From a virus, in the IMG/VR virus record IMGVR_UViG_3300035698_002724, positions 1 through 28,814 of that record: a stretch of DNA of 28,814 nucleotides; one strand, 5' to 3'. The translations under genes were made by a program, and so were the position numbers. Below the pieces are notes generated by a model. It did not search any database and was not told the DNA's origin. It was given only the letters and a program-made list of their open reading frames with translations. Shown in pieces: positions 17,482-26,498 of this stretch; position 1 is the stretch's first letter, and each line of letters begins with the position of its first letter.

Positions 17482-20193
17482 ATGTCTAAACGATATATAA
17501 ACGGTGTATTCAGCTTCGTTGACACTACGTTTGATAGCATAACAGTCTCAGGGTTAACCGCTTCAGAGATAACCGCTACCGATGCGAGTAAAAAGCTTCA
17601 GTCCTTGGCGGTTGCTACCTATCCAAGCCTGACCGAACTCAGCTATGTAAAAGGATTAGCCTCTTCTGCACAGACTCAGTTAAATGGTAAAGAAGTATTT
17701 CATGGCATTTCTGCAAGTGGGGCGTTGACCTTTGATAACTCTACCCACATACTGACAATGGCGGCAGGAGCTAATACATACTGGTACAAAGGTGTTCAGT
17801 ACACTACAGCAAGTGCAATTACTTGTGACATTGATACTTATGAAACCCTGACAACTAACACTCTTTATTACTTTTACTTTGACGCAGCAGCAGGACTTCT
17901 TAAATGTTCAGATACTTATTGGAATTTTAAAAATGTTGTTTTTGTAGCTACTCTGTTTTGGAATGGTACTGCCGGAGCAACTCAGCAGGAAACACATAAT
18001 GCTACAAGAGATGTAGATTGGCATGAATGGGCGCATGATACTATTGGAACAAGATACGAGAGTGGTTCAACGCTGACCTATCCAGATGCTTCACATGATG
18101 ATGACTTACAGATTGAAACAGGAACCTATGCTGATGAAGACTTAGAGTTTATTACTGGTCAGGAAACTACCATGAGAGGCTGGTATCAGGTTAGCTCTGG
18201 TGTTTATACCTATGCAGATTATGCAACCCCTTATCTCGGAACATCAGGACAACCTCAATGGCTTGATACGGACGACTATACGTTAAAGGATGTTGGATCT
18301 TCTGACTTTGTTTCCTACTGGGTATATGCCTCTAATGATATTGCTCGGAGCATTTATGTAATTCCTACTCAGGCGGCTACAGCCTATAATACTATTCGTT
18401 TAGCGAGAGCGGCTGATGTTCCAGAAGTAATTAACCTGAACATTAATCCAGAATTTAAACTGATTTATAAGCTTATCTACAAGGGTGACGGTGAGTTCCG
18501 GGAAAGTGTGGACTATAGAAGCTCTGGTGCAATACCCGGTGGAGGACTGAATACTGTCTCTGCTGGTTCTGTTTCATTTACTCCATCTGGAACTATCTCT
18601 GCTACAGACGTTCAAACAATGGGTGAGGAGCTGGATTCTGAGAAAGCTATCATAGGTGCAAACAACGATATTACAAGCCTGACAGCCCTTGACGGCTCAG
18701 ACCTTGACCTTGGTGGCGGATATCTGACAGACACACAGAACATTCCCGACCTGTTAGCGAATGGGCCGGGGTACTGGTTTGATGGGACTGATGACGTTAT
18801 TACAGTTGCAGACGATGCAGATATTGATTTAGGAACAACTGATGATTTTTATCTTTCTGCTATTATCAAGCCCACAGATGTCACAAGAACAACTGACTAT
18901 ATAATTAACAAGGAAGCTGGCGGGATCGGCTATGGGCTATACCTCAACGAAGATGATTTATACATCAGGCTTGATGACGGAACACATGACGTTTCTGCAA
19001 TAATCGGAACGGCTGTTTTTACCAGTGGCAAAATATCAATTATCTGTGTCACTTTTGATAGGTCTGGTAATGCAACTGCGTACATAAACGGAAATTCTGT
19101 TGGAACTGTTGATATCTCAAGCGTTACCGATACACTCGCAAATGCTGGAAATCTACACATCGGGCAGGATTCCGCAGGGACAAATGAATTTTTAGGTGAG
19201 ATATTTGAACATAGAATAGGCAATCTCACTCTTGATAACACAGACGCAGTTGACAAGGCTATAATAAATGGCGGTGCGCTGCCGTATAAGTACATCGGTG
19301 CGAGCCAGACAGCCAAGCAAGAAACCACTTTTGTGGCTGACGTTGGTGACTGGACGTTAATTTCTGGTGCTGAAACATCCACATGGGCATTTGATACAGA
19401 TCATGGCGTTCTTGCTGTAACATCAGTGGGAAGTATTACTAAACCGTTGTTACAAGATACTTCAAACACATGGGTTGAACCCGGTAAAAAATACAGGGTA
19501 GATGTTTCTTACACTGTTAATTCTGGGTCTGCAAGACTCACGGCAGTTTCTCTTGGAGGCTCTACAGTTTATCCAGATGATGTTATATTATCTGGGTCTG
19601 GTATTTTTTCTATAGATATTGTTGCTGGAAGTTCCACCGATGACTTTAATATTTCTTTTGATGGCAGGTATGAATTTAATTTAAGTATTTTTAACATTAA
19701 GACAACACAGATTGGATGTGTGCTGGATCTCAATCCAGAAGGTGTAACCGCTGGAACATGGGTAGATAACAGCGGAAACAAACTACACGGAGCATTAAGC
19801 GGAGCAATTCCGACAGGCCTGCAAACAGGAAAACAACAGCTTCTTAGTATTACAAATGTAGCCTTTAATTCTGATGCAGATACAGCACTTTTGACTATTC
19901 CTGTCGGGTATTCAGCAACCCTTGATTATGCCAGAATCGTAGCTGGAGCAGATGCCGCTTCAACAGATATTTCAATCGGCCAGAATGGTGCAACGACAGA
20001 CTTTATTCCAACCAATCAGATGGATAATCTTGACGCAGCTAATGATGTTGTTATTGTCCAGCCGATTCCGAACACGACACCCTTGCAGCTTCAGACGTAT
20101 GCCGCCGGGACTGTGATCGAAATGACTGTAGCTAATCAGGCTGGTGGGGCTACGAATACTGTTTACCTTTATGGCACGCCGGTAGCAGAGTAA
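17482..20193 (+). CDS. Tail fibre or spike with LamG/concanavalin-like domain, 903 aa
   Basis: AAGGAG precedes ATG 17482. The N-terminus (~20-70) has the TASEI-x-ATDASKKLQSLAVATYPSL pattern common at the head of phage fibre proteins. Residues ~80-345 are a long beta region. Residues ~430-585 form a LamG/concanavalin-like lectin (YWFDGTDDVITVADDADIDL, then ATAYINGNSVGTV and LHIGQDSAG). A second possible carbohydrate-binding sandwich lies at ~615-735, and a C-terminal beta module follows. Likely a receptor-binding or host-glycan-binding virion protein; no catalytic residues are recognised. Its place between terminase and portal is unusual for a fibre. It could alternatively be a head fibre. Confidence 0.75.
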   Translation: MSKRYINGVFSFVDTTFDSITVSGLTASEITATDASKKLQSLAVATYPSLTELSYVKGLASSAQTQLNGKEVFHGISASGALTFDNSTHILTMAAGANTYWYKGVQYTTASAITCDIDTYETLTTNTLYYFYFDAAAGLLKCSDTYWNFKNVVFVATLFWNGTAGATQQETHNATRDVDWHEWAHDTIGTRYESGSTLTYPDASHDDDLQIETGTYADEDLEFITGQETTMRGWYQVSSGVYTYADYATPYLGTSGQPQWLDTDDYTLKDVGSSDFVSYWVYASNDIARSIYVIPTQAATAYNTIRLARAADVPEVINLNINPEFKLIYKLIYKGDGEFRESVDYRSSGAIPGGGLNTVSAGSVSFTPSGTISATDVQTMGEELDSEKAIIGANNDITSLTALDGSDLDLGGGYLTDTQNIPDLLANGPGYWFDGTDDVITVADDADIDLGTTDDFYLSAIIKPTDVTRTTDYIINKEAGGIGYGLYLNEDDLYIRLDDGTHDVSAIIGTAVFTSGKISIICVTFDRSGNATAYINGNSVGTVDISSVTDTLANAGNLHIGQDSAGTNEFLGEIFEHRIGNLTLDNTDAVDKAIINGGALPYKYIGASQTAKQETTFVADVGDWTLISGAETSTWAFDTDHGVLAVTSVGSITKPLLQDTSNTWVEPGKKYRVDVSYTVNSGSARLTAVSLGGSTVYPDDVILSGSGIFSIDIVAGSSTDDFNISFDGRYEFNLSIFNIKTTQIGCVLDLNPEGVTAGTWVDNSGNKLHGALSGAIPTGLQTGKQQLLSITNVAFNSDADTALLTIPVGYSATLDYARIVAGADAASTDISIGQNGATTDFIPTNQMDNLDAANDVVIVQPIPNTTPLQLQTYAAGTVIEMTVANQAGGATNTVYLYGTPVAE

Positions 20194-20226
20194 GACACGA
20201 ATAATAGAAGACAGGGGTAACAACAG

Positions 20227-22158
20227 ATGCTCACAGATGGAATGAATGATAAAGACCTAAAGTGCTTTAAGACCTTTATAAAGGCATACGACCATCAATA
20301 CAAGCTGAACTCTTACGCATACGAGAACTACGATGAGGATCTGGAATATTACACAGGGTATCGTAATGAGAACAAATATCCTCTACCGTACAGCATGTTC
20401 TTTAATAAGCTTCTTCCGAGGGTTCAGAACGTGCTTGCAAGATTCATGGAGCATCTTTACCAGGGTGGGACGAATAATCTCGTAAGCGTAAACCCAAGAA
20501 ATGCAGACGATGTTTTGAGAGCTCCAAAGGTTGAGGGACTGTTAAATTCACAGCTTGAGAACCTTAACAATATAGATGTAAATGGCGGGGCATACGTTCA
20601 CAACTTTGCATGGATGTTTAACGCTCTGACATGGGGTAAGGGTATTACAAAGATGTACTGGCGCAAGGAGGATAGAATAACTCCAAGGCGTGTGTCTGTT
20701 CCAACGGTGGGGCCAAATGGTCAGATCCAGTATGTTGACGTAGTGACCGAGCAGAACCAGACAGTGTATGACGCTCCGTACTCAGAAGTGTTACACAACA
20801 AGATGTTCGTACCACACCCGTTCTACAAGAGCATAGAGAAAATGCCCTTCGTGTTTTGCGTGTATAGTCGGTCGCTTGACTACATAAAGAAGATGGCTGA
20901 CAAGGGTGTGTTTAACAAGAAAGCCGTAAAGAATATCGGGTGGAGCGGTACGAGACAAAATGAGACTTATTCTACTGGAACCACATATCAGGACGCAGGT
21001 GAAGCATACTCCAAGAGCTTAGAGCTTGAGGGAGTATATTACGAAGACTTTAACGATGACAGGGTTTCTCCTGAAGTCGATGTGATAGAAGGGTACGGAA
21101 GGTATATATTTCCAGAGGACGAAGCACCGTACGAAGTCGGAAGCGGGATTAAGATTAAAGGCCCGGAGTCTGACGCAATCGTTCATATCGGAAACTACAA
21201 AACGCTTTTGAGTGTTAAGAAGTGGCGATACGGTAAGAAACCGTTCTTTGACATATCCGGTTATTACCATCCTGAGCTTTTTTGGGACATAGGTATGATT
21301 CGACTTGGAAAGGCCGTTCAGGAGCAATACAACACCCTTGGCAACGCAAGATTCAGCAATGCAATAATGCTCGTAAACCAGATGATAAAGGTTAAGAAGG
21401 ATGCAGACATTGATCCGGCACATCTTGTTTGGCGACCATACGGTATAGTTCCAGTTGATGAAATGACAGACATTGAGCCAATCGTAACTCCTGACGCTTC
21501 TCAAAGCAGGGTGTTCAGCGAGCAAGAGCAGTTCTTTGAAGGGATCCTTTCCGAGATGACCGGGGAAACACCGTACAATCTTGGGCAGACCCCCGACCGG
21601 CAGGAATTTGTAGGCACAATGTACTCTCTTCAGCAGGTAGGTCAGGCAAGGGCGAAACTCTTACTGATGACAATGGATTATCAGGGATTCAAGCCATTCC
21701 TTGAGTACATGATGCTTCTAAACACATACCACCTTCCCCAAGACCAGTTTGCCAAGATAGTCGGTGAGGATGGTGACGTAAAGTTCAATCAGTTATTTGC
21801 ACCTGACATTCATCCAAACTACGACTTCACGGTTAGATACACGAGTATGGAGCCTGCGCTTGGAAAACAGTTTAAAATGCAACAGCTTATACAGTATGCT
21901 CAAATGTGGGAGGGAAATCCGCATTTACAGCAATACCAGTTTATGAAATCAATCCTTGAAATGATGGACTTCCCTGCTCCGGAAAGGTTCTTGAATACAC
22001 CACAGCAGGTTCAGCAACAGGGACAGCAGGCACAGCAGGCACAGACACAGCAGAATGAACAGGTTCAAATGGCAGGGGCGGCTATTCAGGACAACCTTGC
22101 TGAAAATAATGCTAAGAGAGAAATGGCAAGAGATATGGTTAAGGGCTTATTAAAATAA
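20227..22158 (+). CDS. Portal protein
   Basis: The length (643 aa), position between terminase/fibre and scaffold/capsid, and sequence features support a portal. They include an N-terminal wing helix (YKLNSYAYENYDEDLEYYTGY), central alpha/beta wing with WRKEDRITP, a long stem/crown region (FWDIGMIRLGKAVQEQYNTLGNAR) and a helical C-terminus. A Gln-rich stretch (~597-625, QQVQQQGQQAQQAQ) near the end is low complexity. Twelve copies form the vertex through which TerL packages DNA. The family is assigned by synteny and general pattern more than by a single motif. Confidence 0.85.
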   Translation: MLTDGMNDKDLKCFKTFIKAYDHQYKLNSYAYENYDEDLEYYTGYRNENKYPLPYSMFFNKLLPRVQNVLARFMEHLYQGGTNNLVSVNPRNADDVLRAPKVEGLLNSQLENLNNIDVNGGAYVHNFAWMFNALTWGKGITKMYWRKEDRITPRRVSVPTVGPNGQIQYVDVVTEQNQTVYDAPYSEVLHNKMFVPHPFYKSIEKMPFVFCVYSRSLDYIKKMADKGVFNKKAVKNIGWSGTRQNETYSTGTTYQDAGEAYSKSLELEGVYYEDFNDDRVSPEVDVIEGYGRYIFPEDEAPYEVGSGIKIKGPESDAIVHIGNYKTLLSVKKWRYGKKPFFDISGYYHPELFWDIGMIRLGKAVQEQYNTLGNARFSNAIMLVNQMIKVKKDADIDPAHLVWRPYGIVPVDEMTDIEPIVTPDASQSRVFSEQEQFFEGILSEMTGETPYNLGQTPDRQEFVGTMYSLQQVGQARAKLLLMTMDYQGFKPFLEYMMLLNTYHLPQDQFAKIVGEDGDVKFNQLFAPDIHPNYDFTVRYTSMEPALGKQFKMQQLIQYAQMWEGNPHLQQYQFMKSILEMMDFPAPERFLNTPQQVQQQGQQAQQAQTQQNEQVQMAGAAIQDNLAENNAKREMARDMVKGLLK

Positions 22159-22173
22159 TACCGGGGGCGGATT

Positions 22174-22758
22174 ATGATGGAAAATGCTGAAAGAGAAAAG
22201 TACGAGAAGATTTGGGAGTCACAGGAGTACAGGAGGAGCAATTCTCCAGGGGAGATGCTTCTAAGAAGACTCCCTATTCTTCAGTGGCTTAAAGACCAAG
22301 AAGTTGAAACAGTTCTTGACGCAGGGTGTGGAGAAGGCAGGCTTTTGATGGGGCTTAAAAAAGCCAATCCAGAATGGGAGGTGAGCGGAATTGATATCGC
22401 AAAAAACGCAATTGATTTCAGGCTTAAAGATATTTTTACACAAGGTTGCTTGTGGGAAGAAGGCGCATATGACGATGGCGGCTACGATGCTATCACATGC
22501 ACAGACGTTCTTGAGCATATACCGCCCGACCATGTTATGGATGTGCTTCGTTTATTTAGGAAGTATTCAAACAAGTGCGTTTTTCTAAGCGTTTGTTTGA
22601 TTGATGATATATTCGGTGCCAAGTTAATTGGCGAACCACTTCATTTAACTGTAAGGAAATACTACTGGTGGCTGGAGAAGATAAGAATGGTTGGGTTTGA
22701 AGTTAAACACGCAATGATTCAGCCCGGACTCTTCGACTGCTTTCTGGTGAAATTATGA
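22174..22758 (+). CDS. SAM-dependent class I methyltransferase, 194 aa
   Basis: The SAM-binding motif I VLDAGCGEGRLL (46-57), motif II GIDIAKNAIDF and the CTDVLEHIPPDH segment (about 109-120) define a class I methyltransferase of the Methyltransf_11/23 type. The C-terminal GEPLHLTVRKYYWWLEKI resembles small-molecule and sugar methyltransferases. It lacks DPPY, so it is not a DNA N-methyltransferase. It lies between portal and scaffold, inside the head operon. Substrate unknown; a glycan or capsid residue is plausible in view of the KdsB and Maf-like genes (inference). Confidence 0.85.
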   Translation: MMENAEREKYEKIWESQEYRRSNSPGEMLLRRLPILQWLKDQEVETVLDAGCGEGRLLMGLKKANPEWEVSGIDIAKNAIDFRLKDIFTQGCLWEEGAYDDGGYDAITCTDVLEHIPPDHVMDVLRLFRKYSNKCVFLSVCLIDDIFGAKLIGEPLHLTVRKYYWWLEKIRMVGFEVKHAMIQPGLFDCFLVKL

Positions 22759-23135
22759 GTGGAAATGGCATAAAGCCACTATTAAAGAGACTTACGAAAT
22801 TAGCTCGTTCGAGTGAAGAGAGTATGCAATGTGTTGAAAGGTATGCGCTTCTCATAAGAGAGCCAGATGGGGATATTAAGTTTCTTTACGACTCTCTGGT
22901 GATGTTACAGGGGTTAGCCGCACAGACAATATTGTCGGACAAGTTCACGAATCTTTCTCCGGAAGAGAAGGACTTGGAGCAGCGAGTCTTAAAAGCGGTT
23001 ATGGAATTATGTGATTTCTTGTTAAATCCGGTACAGCAAAACGCTACCGGAACCGATAAAATGATGGAGTCAACCAAACATCTTGGCAACATCGACAATG
23101 GGAAGCGCAGGCGACCCGAAGGAGCACCAGCATGA
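22755..23135 (+). CDS. Hypothetical head-operon protein, 126 aa
   Basis: It overlaps the methyltransferase stop (ATGA) and the next gene start. The product is helical, with a basic N-terminus (KPLLKRLTKLARSSEE), a central acidic-to-neutral helix region and a basic Arg-rich end (NGKRRRPEG). It sits between methyltransferase and scaffold; a head-assembly accessory role is inferred from position only. Confidence 0.65.
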   Translation: MSGNGIKPLLKRLTKLARSSEESMQCVERYALLIREPDGDIKFLYDSLVMLQGLAAQTILSDKFTNLSPEEKDLEQRVLKAVMELCDFLLNPVQQNATGTDKMMESTKHLGNIDNGKRRRPEGAPA

Positions 23136-23929
23136 CACAGCCAGCAGTTAGCGACATTGCAGTACAGGAACCATTTCAGACAGAGGAACCTACAGAGCAG
23201 ACAACAGGTGTACCAAGCGAGACGCAAACACCGGCAGTTGACGTTGAAGCGTTGAGCACAGAGTTGGCAAAGTTTAATATTGATACTCCAGCAGCGATAG
23301 AGGGCATGGTAACAGCTTCTAAGCAGGCTGGTAATTCGGCAAGGTTACTCGGAGATGAAAGAAACAGAAACACGGCACTTGAGCAACAGCTTGCAAAAGT
23401 ACAGGCGCAGGTTGATAAGCTTTCAAGTTCTCAGGATTTATCACATTATGACGCGAACGATGGAGAGGTTGATTTAAAGGATGTCATTAAAACTTCTGTA
23501 AGGGAAGTAATCCAGACAGACATCCGTGGGCCACAGCAGGAATATATTGCAGAACGAAATGCAATCATGGCCGATCCGGATTATAGTCCGGTAGCCGAGG
23601 TGTTTGAGGCTCACATAAACTCACCACAGGTTCAAAACCTGTTAGCTGCAAGACAGACTACGCAGATAGCAGAGTACAACAAGGTCAAGACTGCTCAGTA
23701 TAAAGCACTTCTTGGTCAGGCGTCAGAGGTTATAAATCAGATGAAAGAGAATCCGGTAGTTACGCCTCCGCACGTGGAGACGAACGGACAGAGTGCCACT
23801 TTCGATCCGAGTGTTGATGATGAGGATTCAGCATCACTTAAAAAAATGGTTGACCCGGAGAGATATACAGGCTCGAACGATGATTTAACAGAATTGGTGG
23901 CTAAACGGCTTTCATTCGCAAATCGGTAG
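23132..23929 (+). CDS. Capsid scaffold protein
   Basis: The N-terminal ~45 residues are acidic and low complexity (Gln/Glu/Thr/Pro). The middle contains a coiled-coil stretch (TALEQQLAKVQAQVDKLSSS, ~83-105), and the C-terminus is helical and charged (VDDEDSASLKKM...). Length (265 aa), composition and the position directly before the capsid gene are typical of podovirus-like scaffolds. It would chaperone prohead assembly and leave before or during packaging. Assignment rests on synteny and composition. Confidence 0.75.
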   Translation: MTQPAVSDIAVQEPFQTEEPTEQTTGVPSETQTPAVDVEALSTELAKFNIDTPAAIEGMVTASKQAGNSARLLGDERNRNTALEQQLAKVQAQVDKLSSSQDLSHYDANDGEVDLKDVIKTSVREVIQTDIRGPQQEYIAERNAIMADPDYSPVAEVFEAHINSPQVQNLLAARQTTQIAEYNKVKTAQYKALLGQASEVINQMKENPVVTPPHVETNGQSATFDPSVDDEDSASLKKMVDPERYTGSNDDLTELVAKRLSFANR

Positions 23930-23932
23930 GAG

Positions 23933-23955
23933 CCTCCATTCGGGTAACATGGAGG
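23933..23955 (+). promoter_or_regulatory. RBS-sequestering hairpin in the capsid gene leader
   Basis: CCTCCAT (23933-23939) pairs perfectly with ATGGAGG (23949-23955) around a 9-nt loop. The 3' arm contains the GGAGG RBS, 9 bases before ATG 23965. The hairpin could lower or regulate translation initiation. Confidence 0.55.
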
Positions 23956-23964
23956 AAATAGAAA

Positions 23965-25146
23965 ATGGCAGTTGGAGAACATGCAATACCGACAAGTTAC
24001 TCTACACAGAGTATCACGGCAAACACAAACGTAAGGGACGTTTCGGATCTACTGGATCTCTGGGCGCATAAAGACACGCCCATTCTTAACAGGGTTGAGT
24101 GGGGCGCGGAAACAGGTGGACTCGTAATCGAGTGGGTATCTGAACATCTTGGGTTCAGGTACGTTGTTAACTCAGCACAGGTAGCATCGGCGGGTTCGTC
24201 TCTCGTTATCGTAAGCGGAGTTGCGGGTCTTAGCCTCGCAAACCAGATGAAGCAGATTCAGGAAGGCACAATGCTTATGGCTCATAAAACAGGAGGTACA
24301 CACGTATTCTGGATTGTGTCTTCTGCGCCGGCTACAGGCACGATCACCTTTTCTGTTCTGGCTAACACTTCAGCCGTTCTTACGGCATCCAGCAAGGTTT
24401 ATATTGTTGGTCACTTTGCGAACGAGGGAAGCTCTCAGTTTGATGACAGAAGTAGAGCAAGGGCGTTGCTGTCCAATAAGTTCACGATTCTGCGTCAGGA
24501 CATTAAAATCACTGGCTCAGAGGCAAGCACTGATATGTACGCAGTGAACAACGAGGAAAGCCATCAGGTGGCAATGAGGCTGCTTGAGCTTCAGAAAGAC
24601 AGGGAGTGGAGTCTTCTGTACACCAAAGGCCAGTCACGGTCATCTACTGTTGCCTCATACGCACAGGGTGTATTTGACTTCCTTGACGGATATTCCGCAG
24701 ATGACTGGGTTGATACGTCATCCGCAGCAATAACCGAAACCCTGGTAAACGACATGGCTTCGGAAATATGGGAAAATGGCGGGGCGAAGATGCTTACGCT
24801 TGCCGGGAATAAAACCCATATCAGGAAATTTACCCAGTGGGATCAGGCGAGGGTAAGGACTGTGCCTGATGGGAAATTGGGCGGTCATCATGTCACACGG
24901 TATCTGACCGATTGCGGTATTGAGCTTGAGCTTGTGCCCATGAAGAAAGTACCTGTGTCAGTTCTGTTTATGCTTGACTGTAGCGAGATTCGGCTTCGGG
25001 CCAAAAAGCGCAGAAAGCTTATTCTTAACACTATCGCTGATACTGGCGTTGATGCGATTCAGAAATACTTGCTTTCAGAGTATTCTCTGGAAGTGAGAGG
25101 TTACGACAAGGGCTACCACGGTATGTTTATGGCTCTTACATCGTAG
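23965..25146 (+). CDS. Major capsid protein, SU10-like (DUF5309) type
   Basis: The 393-aa protein follows scaffold. Its N-terminus (TANTNVRDVSDLLDLWAHKDTPILNRVEWG), central beta insertion, conserved YAQGVFDFLDGYSAD, and C-terminal RYLTDCGIELELVPMKKV...RKLILNTIADTGVDAIQKYLLSEYSLEVR match the DUF5309/SU10 capsid family: an HK97 fold with an E-loop and a Ser/Thr-rich surface region (~75-150). It builds the icosahedral shell. RBS GGAGG lies inside a hairpin. The Maf-like gene follows after 12 bases, making this protein a candidate acceptor for glycosylation. Confidence 0.82.
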   Translation: MAVGEHAIPTSYSTQSITANTNVRDVSDLLDLWAHKDTPILNRVEWGAETGGLVIEWVSEHLGFRYVVNSAQVASAGSSLVIVSGVAGLSLANQMKQIQEGTMLMAHKTGGTHVFWIVSSAPATGTITFSVLANTSAVLTASSKVYIVGHFANEGSSQFDDRSRARALLSNKFTILRQDIKITGSEASTDMYAVNNEESHQVAMRLLELQKDREWSLLYTKGQSRSSTVASYAQGVFDFLDGYSADDWVDTSSAAITETLVNDMASEIWENGGAKMLTLAGNKTHIRKFTQWDQARVRTVPDGKLGGHHVTRYLTDCGIELELVPMKKVPVSVLFMLDCSEIRLRAKKRRKLILNTIADTGVDAIQKYLLSEYSLEVRGYDKGYHGMFMALTS

Positions 25147-25158
25147 AAGGGATATGTT

Positions 25159-26373
25159 ATGACGATAGGGTACGAAGAGTTCAAAAGTATTAACGGAACC
25201 ACATCCAAGATAATGCCTGACTATGCTTACGATTATATCTTTAAATGCAGTGAGCATACGGGTAATGTTTTGGAGGTTAAGTGGGCAAAGAACATCAAAA
25301 AGAACGCTTCCCTGTTGTCTAAGCATGGCGGAATTAAACGTTTAGAGGGGTTCGGTGCTGGTAAGGCTATGGTAGGTGTCGGTGCTGGCCCCTCTTACAA
25401 CACGAATAAATCCGTGTTGAAAAACATGTTTGATTTCAATTCAAGATACGAACTTCGTGACCAATCGTTTCTGATTGTAGCGACAAACCATCAGTTCAAA
25501 CCGTTGCTGAAAGAGGGGATTTATCCTCACTTTGTTTTACTTTTGGACGCAACGGAACATGCTTACGAACAGTTGTGTGTAAAGATTCCAAAGCTTGGCA
25601 GAAAGAGCATATTGATTGCTTCAATCTTCGCTGACCACAAAACGTTGAAGGAGTGGGATAAGCAGGGTGGCAAGATATATTTCTATCTTCCGGAGTCAGA
25701 GCAGGCAACATCAAGCTTCAAAAAGGTGTGCAAGAAAGATGTAAAAGAGTTTTCCATGCCGTCATGCGGTAACGTATTGAACATGGCGTGGATGATGAGC
25801 TTGCAGATATTCGGCAACACGGTCTTTATGGCTGTAGGTGCTGACTACTCCTTTGACTATGGAGACATAGAGAGGCGCAGGAAAAGCATGTACGCTGATG
25901 GAAATGCAAGTGTGGATAGTGAGCGCCTTCAGATAAAGGATGACATGGTTTGGCAGGGGTTTAAGTTCGAGAGGGCCGATTCAGTAATAATGGACAGGCC
26001 CATAATTAACCTCGAACTTGTTGGAACCTCTCGTCAGATGTTTCTCTACAAATTATGGACTGAGATGCAGATGGCGATCTGGCAAAACATGGAACAATCA
26101 TTCAGCTATATAAACTGTTCTGAGCAGGGTGTTCTTGGCGTGATGGCTCATAGTTGGGATATTGCCGACCTGTACGATAAAAGCAATTGGTATCTTTTGG
26201 ATGAAATACTTCCAAATTATCATACGATGCGTTTAGATAACGCAGTTACATTATTTCAAAGGAGTAGAGCATGTCTGGAACCAGAAAAAAGCCTGCCATG
26301 TGCAGAAAATGCCGGGCTAGTTTTGCCGCTGAGGATGGGTTCTGCAAGAACTGCCGGCCAGTTGTCGATATAA
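25159..26373 (+). CDS. Maf/DUF115-like glycosyltransferase candidate, 404 aa
   Basis: GAAGGGA precedes ATG 25159. The Rossmann-like DUF115 (MAF_flag10) core is recognisable: VGAGPSY (about 74-80), FLIVATNHQF (104-113), HFVLLLDAT (124-132) and SCGNVLNMAWMMSLQIFG (202-219) followed by VFMAVGADYS (222-231). Maf proteins transfer CMP-activated nonulosonic sugars (sialic, pseudaminic, and reportedly Kdo) onto Ser/Thr of flagellin. Its place next to the capsid gene and the KdsB homologue at 14690 suggest virion protein glycosylation. The last ~35 codons overlap the zinc-ribbon gene at 26271 and look like secondary coding, so the ancestral protein may have ended earlier. Family from pattern recognition; acceptor inferred. 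Confidence 0.75.
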   Translation: MTIGYEEFKSINGTTSKIMPDYAYDYIFKCSEHTGNVLEVKWAKNIKKNASLLSKHGGIKRLEGFGAGKAMVGVGAGPSYNTNKSVLKNMFDFNSRYELRDQSFLIVATNHQFKPLLKEGIYPHFVLLLDATEHAYEQLCVKIPKLGRKSILIASIFADHKTLKEWDKQGGKIYFYLPESEQATSSFKKVCKKDVKEFSMPSCGNVLNMAWMMSLQIFGNTVFMAVGADYSFDYGDIERRRKSMYADGNASVDSERLQIKDDMVWQGFKFERADSVIMDRPIINLELVGTSRQMFLYKLWTEMQMAIWQNMEQSFSYINCSEQGVLGVMAHSWDIADLYDKSNWYLLDEILPNYHTMRLDNAVTLFQRSRACLEPEKSLPCAENAGLVLPLRMGSARTAGQLSI

Positions 26374-26498
26374 ACAGACACGTTAGCAATGGTTCAGTTT
26401 ACAGCGGAGCAGGAACGTTCGGAAAGGCTGAGTGGCATACTTCAGAATTTGGAGCTATGTGTAATGAATTTCCAATATCAAAGAGGGGGCGTAGATGA
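26271..26498 (+). CDS. Zinc-ribbon protein overlapping the Maf-like gene, 75 aa
   Basis: AAAGGAG lies 5 bases before ATG 26271, 103 bases inside the Maf-like frame. C-x2-C (CRKC) and C-x2-C (CKNC) in the first ~30 residues form a zinc ribbon; the rest is Gly/Ser/Phe-rich with a basic end (SKRGRR). It overlaps the next gene (ATGA). Real zinc-ribbon sequence and RBS make this the better reading in the overlap. Role unknown; it may partner the glycosyltransferase. Confidence 0.65.
   Translation: MSGTRKKPAMCRKCRASFAAEDGFCKNCRPVVDINRHVSNGSVYSGAGTFGKAEWHTSEFGAMCNEFPISKRGRR

Noticed and set aside
18930-19382. Reverse-strand open frame inside the fibre gene
   Set aside because: Shadow of the low-complexity Thr/Asp-rich coding strand; no RBS or recognisable protein.
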